Positions 17,786-28,195 of a stretch of DNA of 39,052 bases are shown here, in pieces. Numbering within the stretch: position 1 is the first letter of the stretch; the number at the start of each line of letters is the position of its first letter. A program made the position numbers and the translations under genes. Source of the stretch: Mycolicibacter heraklionensis (GTDB lineage: Bacteria > Actinomycetota > Actinomycetes > Mycobacteriales > Mycobacteriaceae); NCBI GenBank assembly GCA_001673575.1, contig LZME01000010.1, positions 1 through 39,052 of the forward strand. The letters run 5' to 3'. The notes beneath the pieces were generated by a model, which was given only the letters and a program-made list of their open reading frames with translations, was not told where the DNA came from and did no database searches.

Positions 17786-17797
17786 CGTCAGCTCTTA

Positions 17798-17861
17798 GCG
17801 CCGAACGTGTACTGATTGCGACGATCCGGCGATTTTTTCGCCTTGGATGCACGTTCGGCGC
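17798..17861. terminator. Bidirectional hairpin between mnmA and lpqA
   Basis: The arms GCGCCGAACGTG (17798-17809) and CACGTTCGGCGC (17850-17861) are perfect 12-bp complements. The 40-nt loop holds a smaller hairpin GGCGA/TCGCC (17828-17842) whose loop includes a T-run. It sits between two convergent stops (17785 and 17874) and can end transcription from both sides. Confidence 0.7.
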
Positions 17862-17873
17862 GGGGCAGCGCGC

Positions 17874-18503
17874 CTAACCCGGCACCGCCGAAGCCATGTT
17901 CGTCACCACCAGGTCGGCGTCGGACTCCGAAAAGCCGCAGTAGGTGACCTCCAACAGCACCGTCGACTTGACCTGGTAGGCCCGGCCACAGTCCCCGGCG
18001 TGGGTACGCAGGGACGCGCCGTCGGCGTCCCAGTCGCTGACCAGCCCCGGCCCGGCTGAGGTGTCGGCGCACTCGGCGACCCTGGCCACCAACGTGTCGA
18101 GAACGTGATGGGCGGCCGCGGCGTCGGGGTAGACGGCAGCACCCTCGGAGACCAGCGCGGCCTTGGGCGGGTACTGGTAGGTGGTCTTGTGGAAACGCGT
18201 CGCGGTGGATCCGAACACCGCGGTCTCGGCGAAGATGAAGCGGCACGGCGGCGGGATGGTGGCGGCTAGGTCGTCGATGTCCGTCGGAGAGCTGGAATCC
18301 ATGGTGGGGATGACGGTCAGTTGCTCGTCGGCGCCGACGATGGCGCGCATCCGGGGCGTGCCGAGCATGATCCGGCCGAGATCCACGACGCCGGCGGGCG
18401 CCGGCAGCGCCGCGGGCGGCAGCGCCGTCCCGTCGACCACGCGGGTGCAGCCCACCACCGCTGCAGCCACCGCCCAGAGCGGCATCAGCCGCGACATCCT
18501 CAC
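17874..18503 (-). CDS. lpqA: Lipoprotein with PknH-like extracellular domain, LpqA-like
   Basis: Predicted secreted lipoprotein (209 aa). The N-terminal hydrophobic stretch MPLWAVAAAVVGC ends in a lipobox-like VVGC, so the cysteine (residue 19 here) should be lipidated. The mature part carries two paired-cysteine features typical of the PknH_C/sensor domain family and the segment DLGRIMLGTPRM. It corresponds by position and features to Rv3016 (lpqA). The start is placed at GTG 18503 because TAGCCT (18515 down to 18510) lies exactly 6 nt before it, the spacing of a leaderless start; ATG 18506 and ATG 18497 are alternatives. It is divergent from the MetE-like gene, with 55 bp between starts. 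Confidence 0.8.
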   Translation of the reverse strand: MRMSRLMPLWAVAAAVVGCTRVVDGTALPPAALPAPAGVVDLGRIMLGTPRMRAIVGADEQLTVIPTMDSSSPTDIDDLAATIPPPCRFIFAETAVFGSTATRFHKTTYQYPPKAALVSEGAAVYPDAAAAHHVLDTLVARVAECADTSAGPGLVSDWDADGASLRTHAGDCGRAYQVKSTVLLEVTYCGFSESDADLVVTNMASAVPG

Positions 18504-18546
18504 CATCGAAGGCTAGCCCGCCGTGCCCGGGGTCATGTCACTTCAA

Positions 18547-18552
18547 TACGGT
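18547..18552 (+). promoter_or_regulatory. -10 box (TACGGT) of the MetE-like gene, leaderless
   Basis: TACGGT is followed by 6 nt and then GTG 18559. The transcript would therefore begin at the start codon. No ribosome site is present upstream of the GTG, in agreement. Confidence 0.6.
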
Positions 18553-18558
18553 TGCCCG

Positions 18559-19572
18559 GTGAGTGCTTTCGCCACTGGGACCGGACTGGGGTCGTGGCCG
18601 GGCACCTCGGCACGCGAAGCGGCCGAGGTGGTGGTCGGTGAGTTGGGCGGCAGCCTGGCGCACCTGGTTGAGCTGCCGGGGCGCGGAGTAGGCGCCGACA
18701 TGATCGGTCGGACCGGCGCGCTGCTGGTCGACATCGCCATCGACACCGCGCCGCGCGGCTACCGGCTGGCGGCGCGTCCCGGAGCGGTGAGCCGGCGCGC
18801 GGTGAGCCTGCTCGGTGAGGACGCCGATGCGCTGGAAGAGGCGTGGGAAGTCGCCGGCCTGCGCGGTAGCGGCCACCCGGTCAAGGTGCAGGCGGCGGGT
18901 CCGCTGACCTTGGCCGCGGAGGTGGAGCTGGCCAATGGGCACCGGGCGATCACCGACCGCGGTGCGATGCGGGACCTGGCGGCGTCGCTGGCCGAGGGCC
19001 TCAGATCACATCGGGCCGACCTGTCTCGCCGGCTCGACACACCGGTGATCGTGCAGCTCGACGAGCCGTCCCTGGCCGCCGCGGTGACTGGCCGGCTGGT
19101 CGGCGTGACCGCGTTGAGTCCGGTGGCCGCCATCGACGAGGCGGTGGCCACTGCGCTGCTCGACGGCTGTGCCGACACGATCGGCGGCGAGGTACTGGTG
19201 CACAGTTGCGCATCGGGACTTCCGTGGAAAGTGTTGCAGCGCAGCACTATCACTGCGCTGGCGTTGGACTGCACCGGGTTGGAAGCGTGCGACTACGACC
19301 AGATCGGCGCCTTCGTCGACTCCGGCCGCACCGTGGTGATGGGGCTGGTTCCCGCGTTCGCTCCGGCGCGGCCGCCCGACGTCGAAGAGCTGGCGACCGC
19401 GGTCGCGGCGATCACCGACCGGATTGGATTTCCCCGCTCGGTGCTGGCCGAGCGGGTCGGGATCAGCCCGGTCTGCGGGATGGCCGGCGCCGGCGCTGCG
19501 TGGGCGCGCACCGCGGTAGGTCTGGTGCGCAAGGTGGGCGAGGCGCTGGCCAGCGACCCGGAGGCGATCTAA
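18559..19572 (+). CDS. Cobalamin-independent methionine synthase-like protein (Rv3015c-like)
   Basis: 337-aa protein with the fold of the C-terminal half of MetE. LDEPSL (168-173), the H215/C217 pair (VHSCASG) and C306 (SPVCGMAG) occupy the positions of the metal-binding residues that activate homocysteine in MetE. At half the MetE length it lacks the N-terminal folate-binding domain, so it may methylate a thiol from another donor. In M. tuberculosis the equivalent Rv3015c has no proven role and lies next to ligA; here 5.4 kb separates them. The GTG start at 18559 is chosen because the family begins MS(x)ATGTGxGSWPG and because of the leaderless promoter. Confidence 0.85.
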   Translation: MSAFATGTGLGSWPGTSAREAAEVVVGELGGSLAHLVELPGRGVGADMIGRTGALLVDIAIDTAPRGYRLAARPGAVSRRAVSLLGEDADALEEAWEVAGLRGSGHPVKVQAAGPLTLAAEVELANGHRAITDRGAMRDLAASLAEGLRSHRADLSRRLDTPVIVQLDEPSLAAAVTGRLVGVTALSPVAAIDEAVATALLDGCADTIGGEVLVHSCASGLPWKVLQRSTITALALDCTGLEACDYDQIGAFVDSGRTVVMGLVPAFAPARPPDVEELATAVAAITDRIGFPRSVLAERVGISPVCGMAGAGAAWARTAVGLVRKVGEALASDPEAI

Positions 19573-19574
19573 AA

Positions 19575-19590
19575 GCAACTAAAAGGTTGC
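19575..19590. promoter_or_regulatory. Inverted repeat 1, candidate ArsR operator
   Basis: GCAACTAAAAGGTTGC: arms GCAAC/GTTGC around 6 bp. It lies 2 bp after the MetE-like stop. It matches the second copy 46 bp downstream (centre to centre) and probably flanks the promoter of the SRPBCC-arsR operon. Confidence 0.55.
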
Positions 19591-19620
19591 GTATTGTTCG
19601 TCGGCCTGCTGTACTGAAAG

Positions 19621-19636
19621 GCAACCGGGAGGTTGC
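19621..19636. promoter_or_regulatory. Inverted repeat 2, candidate ArsR operator containing the RBS
   Basis: GCAACCGGGAGGTTGC: perfect 6-bp arms GCAACC/GGTTGC around GGGA. The ribosome-binding site GGGAGG (19627-19632) is inside the element, 6 nt before ATG 19639. A regulator bound here would block both transcription and, in RNA form, a small hairpin could hide the RBS. Confidence 0.6.
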
Positions 19637-19638
19637 AT

Positions 19639-20124
19639 ATGAGTACCGATCGAATCGAGAAACAGGTCGTGCTGCGCGCGACGCTGGAGCGGGTGTGGCG
19701 CGCGATCAGCGACTCGGGGGAGTTCGGACAGTGGTTCGGCGTCCGGTTCGACGGGCCGTTCGTCGCCGGCACCGCCGTGACCGGGACGATCACCCCTACC
19801 AGCGTCGACGCCGACGTCGCACGGCTGCAGGAGCCCCATGCCGGGAATCGCGGAACCTGGCACGTCGTCGCCGTCGAACCGCAGCGGCGGTTCGCCTACC
19901 GCTGGCACCCGTTCGCCGTCGACGCCGACGTCGACGACGAACCGATGACACTGGTGGAGTTCACCTTGGCCGAAACGCCCGACGGGGTATTGCTCACCAT
20001 TGTCGAGAGCGGCTTCGACGCGCTGCCGCCGTCGCGGCGATCGACGGCATTCGAGGCCAACGCCGACGGCTGGGCGCATCAGCTCAGATTAGTGCGCAAA
20101 TACCTGGAGTTGCAGCGGGCGTGA
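19639..20124 (+). CDS. SRPBCC (AHSA1/START-like) domain protein
   Basis: 161-aa single-domain protein of the Bet v 1-like fold. The start EKQVVLRATLERVWRAISD and the middle FGQWFGVRFDG are typical of the actinobacterial group encoded beside ArsR regulators. The domain forms a hydrophobic pocket for an unknown ligand. ATG 19639 is chosen for the GGGAGG site, 6 nt before it; an upstream TTG would shift into the operator. The stop overlaps the arsR start by 4 nt (GTGA), so the two proteins are made together. No function beyond ligand binding can be assigned. Confidence 0.88.
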   Translation: MSTDRIEKQVVLRATLERVWRAISDSGEFGQWFGVRFDGPFVAGTAVTGTITPTSVDADVARLQEPHAGNRGTWHVVAVEPQRRFAYRWHPFAVDADVDDEPMTLVEFTLAETPDGVLLTIVESGFDALPPSRRSTAFEANADGWAHQLRLVRKYLELQRA

Positions 20125-20444
20125 CGAGCATTGAGGCACCGGTTTTCGATGCGCTCGGCGACCCGAACCGGCTGCGGATCATCGGGCGCCTCTGCGATGG
20201 CGGGCCGTGTTCGACCTCGCAGCTCACTCACGCGATTCCGGTGACGCGTCAGGCGGCCACCAAGCACCTGCAGCTGTTGGAGGCGGTCGGCCTGGTCACC
20301 AGCAGTCGTCGCGGCCGCGAACGCATCTGGGCGGTACGGCCGCAGCAGCTGGCCGAAGCCAGCGACTATCTCACCGGGCTGTCGCGCCGCTGGGACGCCG
20401 CGATGGAGCGGCTGCGGGCATTCGTGGAGAACGTCGAGGATTAA
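20121..20444 (+). CDS. ArsR-family transcriptional regulator
   Basis: 107-aa winged-helix repressor. FDALGDPNRLRIIGRL (9-24) and the recognition helix VTRQAATKHLQLLEAVGLV (about 41-59) are the family core. No metal-binding CxC pair is seen: the one cysteine-rich spot is LCDGGPC, which does not match the ArsR metal sites. It belongs to the non-metal branch linked to SRPBCC genes. GTG 20121 overlaps the SRPBCC stop by 4 nt. It probably binds the two GCAAC-N6-GTTGC elements at 19575 and 19621 and represses its own operon. Its stop and that of the convergent yjbR gene share the sequence TTAA. Confidence 0.9.
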   Translation: MTSIEAPVFDALGDPNRLRIIGRLCDGGPCSTSQLTHAIPVTRQAATKHLQLLEAVGLVTSSRRGRERIWAVRPQQLAEASDYLTGLSRRWDAAMERLRAFVENVED

Positions 20445-20836
20445 TCACCGTCCAGGCACCGGATCAACCGCGCCGACGCGGTCAGCCGAAACGACGCGTC
20501 GACCAGCTCGCCGACCTCGTCCCAATCCACCTCAGCTGCATCGAAATCCAGTCCCAGCCAACCGGACGGGCCCAGATACATCGGCACGAAGAACCGCGGG
20601 TCTTGCTCCAGCGCCCGTCGCTCGGACTCGTCGACCTTGACCAGCAACGCATGGGGATAGGGCACCATCGCGCCGGTGACTTTGCTGCTGCCGCCGTAGA
20701 TCGCGAACATCTTGGGCGCGCAGAACACCGGGCGGCCATGAGAGATCTTCTCGAAGGCCTCGGGAAAGCCCAGCGCGATGCGTCGCAGCTCCGACAGGCC
20801 AGGGTCGTCGTCGCGGTACATGATCGGGTGCGGCAC
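20441..20836 (-). CDS. MmcQ/YjbR family protein
   Basis: 131-aa protein of the YjbR fold (DNA-binding-like alpha/beta domain of uncertain role). Seen: ALGFPEAFEKISHGRPVFCAP, KMFAIYGG, KVDESERRALEQDPRFFVPMYLGPSGW and WDEVGELVDASF, which are typical. GTG 20836 is preferred over ATG 20821 because TAACCT (20848 down to 20843) lies exactly 6 nt upstream, the leaderless spacing. It overlaps the arsR stop by 4 bp on the opposite strand. No function can be given beyond the family name. Confidence 0.85.
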   Translation of the reverse strand: MPHPIMYRDDDPGLSELRRIALGFPEAFEKISHGRPVFCAPKMFAIYGGSSKVTGAMVPYPHALLVKVDESERRALEQDPRFFVPMYLGPSGWLGLDFDAAEVDWDEVGELVDASFRLTASARLIRCLDGD

Positions 20837-20842
20837 CGTCTC

Positions 20843-20848
20843 AGGTTA
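20843..20848 (-). promoter_or_regulatory. -10 box (TAACCT) of yjbR, leaderless
   Basis: On the minus strand TAACCT is followed by GAGACG and then GTG. The same TAACCTGAG string precedes ligA and tetR in this window. Confidence 0.55.
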
Positions 20849-20942
20849 GCCGCCAGGCCCCAGCGCGCCCGAGGATCTGTCTGCGCCAGATCAGTCCTGG
20901 CTTTTACCGATAATCTGCAACGGTGGGTTCGGGGAAGTAGCC

Positions 20943-21476
20943 GTGGCTTGGAGCGTCGGGTTGTCGCAGAAAGAGATGGGCAGGGTGGCAGTTTCCGAGA
21001 TCTCGATCACCGCGCGTGACTGGAAGCTGAATCGTCCGGACCTCGACACCTCCGCGATGGAGGTCGTCGGGGCGTTGAAGCGCGCGTCGGGTTTGCTGGC
21101 ACGAGCCCTGGAGCCGCTCTACGCCAGCTCCCCGGTCTCCGAGCCTGAACACACTGTTCTGGTGGTGCTGCGTCACCGAAAAGGCCCGGTGATCGCGCGC
21201 GACGTCGCCGAAGAACTCGGCGTGTCTCAGGCGTGGATCAGTCGGATGCTGCGCCGGTTGGAGGAACGCGGGTATGTGCATCGGGAGATCAACCCCAACG
21301 ACCGGCGGGCGGCGACGATCAGCATGACAGACAGCGGATGCGCAGTGGTCGACGAGTACTTCCCGGAACGGCTGCGGATCGAAAGTGAGGCGCTGTCCGG
21401 GCTGGGCGACGAACAGGCGTTGGTCGTCGCCGGCTTGGAACGACTCATTGCTTCGCTGAAGGCATTTCAAGGCTGA
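20943..21476 (+). CDS. MarR-family transcriptional regulator
   Basis: Winged-helix regulator, 177 aa from GTG 20943. The helix-turn-helix reads VIARDVAEELGVSQAWISRMLRRLEERGYV (about 83-112), and the wing is the usual NPNDRRAATISMT. GTG 20943 has GGGGAAG (20931-20937) and TAATCT (20911-20916) upstream; ATG 20976 and GTG 20982 are shorter alternatives, and the domain starts well after all of them. The 3' end overlaps the mmpL 3' end by 32 bp on opposite strands. By position it is the likely regulator of the mmpS-mmpL pair, whose promoter carries an AT-rich element at 24871-24883. Confidence 0.88.
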   Translation: MAWSVGLSQKEMGRVAVSEISITARDWKLNRPDLDTSAMEVVGALKRASGLLARALEPLYASSPVSEPEHTVLVVLRHRKGPVIARDVAEELGVSQAWISRMLRRLEERGYVHREINPNDRRAATISMTDSGCAVVDEYFPERLRIESEALSGLGDEQALVVAGLERLIASLKAFQG

Positions 21477-24330
21477 CGCTCGAATGGAACCCGGACTGGT
21501 CGCTGCGGATGGGCGGCTGCGCCGCCCGGGGCGGCCGGGACCGGATCAAACGCGGCCACCAGAACAGCGGGCCCAGCATCCGGGCGATCGCGGGGGTGAT
21601 GAACGAGCGCACGATCAGCGTGTCCAACAGCAGACCCAGCCCGACCGTGGATCCCAATTGCCCGATCGCGATCAGGTCGCTGGAGAGCATCGCCATCATC
21701 GTCACCGCGAACACCAACCCTGCGGTGGTCACTACCTTGCCGGACTTGGCGACCGCCCGAATCAGGCCGGTGTTCAGACCGGCTTTGCTCTCCTCCAGGT
21801 AGCGGGCGATCAGCAGCAGGTTGTAGTCCGACCCCACCGCCACCAGGATGATGAACGTGATCGGCAGAGTCAGCCAGCTCAGCGGGTAGCCGAGGAGATG
21901 CTGCCAGACCAGTACCGACAGGCCAAAGGCCCCCGAGTAGGAGAACGCCACGGTGCCGATGATGACTAGCGCGGCAACCACGCTGCGGGTGATCAGCAGC
22001 ATCACCAGGAATATCAGCGCGAACGCTGCGGTCGCCGCGATCAGCAGATCGATTCGGGTGGCCTCCTGAATGTCCCAGAAGGTGGGCGCCGAGCCGCCCA
22101 GGTACAGCCGTGCCTCGGCCAGCGTGGTTCCCTTGAGAGCTTCGCGCGCGGCGGGCAGATACGCCTGGGCGTGTTGGATCCCTTCCGGGCTGAGTGCTTC
22201 GCCGTCGTGGTAGATCATGTAGCGCGCCGAATGGCCGTCGGGTGAGACGAAATACTTCAGGTCGATCTGGAAGTAGGGGTTGTCGAACGCCTCTGGCGGC
22301 AGATAGAAGAACTCGTCGTTCTTGGAAGCGTCGAAGGCGTGGCCGAGGTCCATCATCTGCTTGCCCAGCTCGTTGAGTTGGCTCAGCAGCGGCCGGGTGG
22401 TGCTCTGCTCGGTCAGTACGACCTTGCGCATTGCCGCCATCTGGTCGGCGGTCTGCCCGAGCAGGTCGACCAGTTGCGGCGTGACCTCGTCCTGGATCAG
22501 CGCGGCGGTCAGCGAATCGTTGCTCGCGTCGGCCATGTGATCGAGCTGATCGGTCATGTCGAAGAGTGAACGCAGTGCCGCGCACATCGGGATGTCGAAG
22601 CAGTGCGGCTCCCAGTAGAAGTAGTTGCGCAGCGGCCGGAACTGATCGTCGAAATTGGCAAACTCGTCACGCATGCTCGCGGTGACGTCGGTCAGTTCCT
22701 GCGCGGCCTGCGCGGAGATGTGCGCCGCGCCGGCCTGTCGGCCCGTGAGCTCCTGCTGGCGCTGGATGAGCCTGGTCATCCGCTCGGTGATGTCGGCGAT
22801 CTCGGTGAATCGGTCGGTGAGGTCGGTCAAAAGCGGCATGGTCTCGCCGATCTTGGTGCCCATCGTGCCCATCGTGTAGGTGAACGACGAGTGCTCCAGC
22901 GGGCTACCTAGCGGCCGGGTGACGCTTTGGATCATCGAGACGCCGGGTGTGTGGAAGACGGCGCGGGCGACCCGGTCAAGCGCGATCATGTCGGTGGAAT
23001 TGCGCATGTCGTGGTCGGATTCGACCATCAGCATGTCACTGTTGAGTTTGCTCACCGGGAAATGCCGGTCGGCGGCGGCGTACCCCTGGTTGGCCGGGGT
23101 GGCGTCGGAGACGTAGATCCGGTCGTTGTAGCCAGGCCGGTACGTCGGCACCACGATGGTGCCGATGAAGACGACGATGCCGCTGACGACCAGGATGCGG
23201 CCCGGCCAGCGGACCGTCGCGGTACCGACCTTGCGCCAGATCCCGGCCGATTCGACCATGCTGTGGGGCTCGAAAGCTCCGAAACGGCTACCGAACGCCA
23301 GCACGGCCGGGCCGAAGCTCAGGGACGCCGCGACGGTGGTGATCGTGGCAAGCGCGCACGGCACACCCATCGTGTTGAAGTAGTTCAGCCGGGTGAACTG
23401 CAGGCAGAAGGTGGCGCCGGCGATCGCCAGCCCCGAGCCCAGGATGACGTGTGAGACGCCCTTGACCGCGGTGTAGTAGGCGGTTTCACGATCTTCACCG
23501 GCCCGGCGGGCCTCCTGATAGCGGCCGATCAGGAAGATTGAATAGTCGGTGCCGGCGCCGAGCACCAGCGAGACCAGAATATTGCTGGCGAAGACCGAGA
23601 TGCCGATCAGGTGGTGATGGGCCACAGCGGCGACGATTCCGCGGCTGCACATGAGTTCGACCATCACGACCAGCAGGGTCAGCAGCGCGGTGACGATCGA
23701 CCGGTAGACGATCAGCAGCGCGGTGATGATGATCGCGATAGTGACGAACATCAGCCGGAACATGCTCTCGTTGCCGACCTGCAGCATGTCGGTGGAGAGC
23801 GGCGCCGACCCGGAGGCGTAGACCTTGAGCCCGTCGGGCGGCTGCAGTTCCGACACCAAGTCGCGGACCGCCCGGATGGACTCGTCGGAGACCGTCGAGC
23901 CTTGATCACCGGCGACTCGGACCAACGTGTAAGCCGCTTTCCCGTCGGCGCTTTGGACGCCGGCGGCGGTGGTGCCCTGCCCCCACAGATTCATCACGTA
24001 CTGAACGTGTTCGTCGTGCTCGAGCCTGTCGGCGAGCACGTCATAGAACTTGTGGTCGGCGTCGTTCAACTGATGGTCGCCCTCGAGGATGACCATGATC
24101 AGGCTGTTGCTGTCCGACTCCTGGAAGACCTCGCCGATGTGGATCAACGCGACCGCCGACGGGGCGTCCAGCGGGACCAGTGGGCCCTGGTTGGCGTCGG
24201 TCACCGGTTCGAGTTGCGGAACCACCGTGTTGACCAGGGCGGTCAGGGCGAACCAGCCGAGAATCACGAGGATCGAATACTTGCGGATGACCCTGGCCAC
24301 GAAGGGATTTCCCGCGCCGTGAGCGCTCAT
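21445..24330 (-). CDS. MmpL-family RND lipid/siderophore transporter
   Basis: Inner-membrane proton-driven exporter of 961 aa. It has two halves, each with a single N-side helix, a periplasmic domain and a five- to six-helix bundle. The proton relay pairs are D262-Y263 (GAGTDYSIFLIGRY) and D835-Y836 (VGSDYNLLLIARY). The second periplasmic domain (about 440-750) is long and helical with many QELTxRQ-like heptads, typical of the MmpL4/5-like branch that works with an MmpS partner. ATG 24330 overlaps the mmpS stop by 4 nt (ATGA); the upstream in-frame ATG 24348 would lie inside mmpS. The cargo is not visible in sequence. Confidence 0.93.
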   Translation of the reverse strand: MSAHGAGNPFVARVIRKYSILVILGWFALTALVNTVVPQLEPVTDANQGPLVPLDAPSAVALIHIGEVFQESDSNSLIMVILEGDHQLNDADHKFYDVLADRLEHDEHVQYVMNLWGQGTTAAGVQSADGKAAYTLVRVAGDQGSTVSDESIRAVRDLVSELQPPDGLKVYASGSAPLSTDMLQVGNESMFRLMFVTIAIIITALLIVYRSIVTALLTLLVVMVELMCSRGIVAAVAHHHLIGISVFASNILVSLVLGAGTDYSIFLIGRYQEARRAGEDRETAYYTAVKGVSHVILGSGLAIAGATFCLQFTRLNYFNTMGVPCALATITTVAASLSFGPAVLAFGSRFGAFEPHSMVESAGIWRKVGTATVRWPGRILVVSGIVVFIGTIVVPTYRPGYNDRIYVSDATPANQGYAAADRHFPVSKLNSDMLMVESDHDMRNSTDMIALDRVARAVFHTPGVSMIQSVTRPLGSPLEHSSFTYTMGTMGTKIGETMPLLTDLTDRFTEIADITERMTRLIQRQQELTGRQAGAAHISAQAAQELTDVTASMRDEFANFDDQFRPLRNYFYWEPHCFDIPMCAALRSLFDMTDQLDHMADASNDSLTAALIQDEVTPQLVDLLGQTADQMAAMRKVVLTEQSTTRPLLSQLNELGKQMMDLGHAFDASKNDEFFYLPPEAFDNPYFQIDLKYFVSPDGHSARYMIYHDGEALSPEGIQHAQAYLPAAREALKGTTLAEARLYLGGSAPTFWDIQEATRIDLLIAATAAFALIFLVMLLITRSVVAALVIIGTVAFSYSGAFGLSVLVWQHLLGYPLSWLTLPITFIILVAVGSDYNLLLIARYLEESKAGLNTGLIRAVAKSGKVVTTAGLVFAVTMMAMLSSDLIAIGQLGSTVGLGLLLDTLIVRSFITPAIARMLGPLFWWPRLIRSRPPRAAQPPIRSDQSGFHSSVSLEMPSAKQ

Positions 24331-24770
24331 GCCGACAGCACCTGACACCAGACGCCGGCATGTTCGCCGGTTGCGGTGTGCTCGACGCGCACCACGCCGT
24401 CGACCGTGATCCGGCAGCCGATATGGCCGCCGGCTACCTGGGCGGTGATGTCGCCGGTGGCGGTGGTCAGCACGGTCGTCTCGGTATGGGTCCAGGGCAG
24501 TTCGGTGATCTCGACGTCGACCGGTTTGCTGTCGACGTTCCAGTAGCTCACCCGGCCCCAGCCGGCGAAGTCGCCGAATACCTCATAGGTGATGTTCTTT
24601 GGGTTGAACTGCACGATTGCGCCGGCGCCGCCGGGACCACGGGTGCGGTCCTGTGACCCGAAGATGCCGTGGGCGATCTTGATCGTGCTCCCCGCGCCAA
24701 GCAGCACCACGACCACCAGTCCGGGCAGCCAGAATCGGTTGAGCAGCCGGCGACCCCTGGAAGTGCTCAT
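24327..24770 (-). CDS. MmpS-family transport accessory protein
   Basis: 147-aa protein with one N-terminal membrane helix (about 13-28, FWLPGLVVVVLLGAGS) and a periplasmic beta-sandwich. VQFNPKNITYEVFGDFAGWG (53-72), VSYWN (74-78) and LPWTHTETT (91-99) are MmpS hallmarks, and C119/C142 can form a disulfide. It assists MmpL-driven export. ATG 24770 is chosen for GAGAGG upstream and the family length; an upstream start would add 28 unrelated residues. It is coupled to mmpL by a 4-nt overlap. Confidence 0.93.
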   Translation of the reverse strand: MSTSRGRRLLNRFWLPGLVVVVLLGAGSTIKIAHGIFGSQDRTRGPGGAGAIVQFNPKNITYEVFGDFAGWGRVSYWNVDSKPVDVEITELPWTHTETTVLTTATGDITAQVAGGHIGCRITVDGVVRVEHTATGEHAGVWCQVLSA

Positions 24771-24870
24771 GTCGAACCTCTCGGCGAACGGGCTGGGCGG
24801 GCGAAACCTCCAGAACCCCTGCGGTTGGTGGGTGAAGCGCGGAGAGCCCTGCATTACGTGACGGATACTG

Positions 24871-24883
24871 TACTAGTTAAGTA
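24871..24883. promoter_or_regulatory. AT-rich element in the mmpS promoter, candidate MarR/TetR site
   Basis: TACTAGTTAAGTA has short arms TACT/AGTA and an internal ACTAGT palindrome. On the minus strand it runs into TACAGT, a plausible -10 box about 100 bp before mmpS. The 241-bp gap 24771-25011 contains this element, the ligA promoter and nothing else I recognise. Confidence 0.35.
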
Positions 24884-24999
24884 AATGCTTCGGGAAGGCG
24901 ATGACGGAGTTGTGCGAGCAGTGTCACAGCGCTTGGGTGACCGCCCATTCGCCACGGCCGAGTCGGTGTTGCCGGGCTTGGGCGACTGCTGTGCGCGGA

Positions 25000-27782
<2,783 letters not shown>

Positions 27783-27881
27783 GGGCAAACCTTCCCACAG
27801 CGTGCATTGGCCCGCCGAGAGTGAGTCTGACTTCACGCTCGCCACCGCACGCTGGCTTTACGCTCGACGTGAGCGGGCGGC

Positions 27882-27887
27882 TAGGCT
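27882..27887 (+). promoter_or_regulatory. -10 box (TAGGCT) of gatC
   Basis: TAGGCTTTGCACCC leads straight into GTG 27896. The gatB promoter has nearly the same string (TAGACTTTGCGCC). The spacing (8 nt) gives a leaderless or almost leaderless transcript. Confidence 0.5.
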
Positions 27888-27895
27888 TTGCACCC

Positions 27896-28195
27896 GTGTC
27901 CCAGATCTCTCGTGACGACGTAGCTCACCTGGCCCGGTTGGCCCGGTTGGCGCTGACCGACGCCGAGTTGGACGGCTTTGCCGGCCAGCTCGATGCGATC
28001 CTGACCCATGTCAGCACGATTCAGGCTGTCGACGTCACTGGCGTCGAGGCGACCGATAACCCGCTCAAGGACGTCAACGTCACCCGACCGGACGAGATTG
28101 TCGCGGGGTTGAGCCAGGCTGAGGCGCTGGCCGCCGCGCCGCGCGCCGCCGAGAACCGCTTCGCGGTTCCGCAGATCCTGGGGGAGAGCCAGTGA
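27896..28195 (+). CDS. gatC: Asp/Glu-tRNA(Asn/Gln) amidotransferase subunit GatC
   Basis: Small subunit (99 aa) that wraps around GatA and GatB and stabilises the amidotransferase making Gln-tRNA and Asn-t[23 protein letters not shown] and [20 protein letters not shown] and NRFAVPQIL motifs are typical. GTG 27896 is used because the conserved region begins there and the promoter is adjacent. The stop overlaps the gatA start by 4 nt. A short tandem repeat GCCCGGTTG encodes the LARLARLA stretch. Confidence 0.93.
   Translation: MSQISRDDVAHLARLARLALTDAELDGFAGQLDAILTHVSTIQAVDVTGVEATDNPLKDVNVTRPDEIVAGLSQAEALAAAPRAAENRFAVPQILGESQ

Noticed and set aside
27936..27956. Tandem repeat GCCCGGTTG in gatC
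   Set aside because: It encodes the normal LARLARLA helix of GatC and is a product of codon use, not a repeat element.
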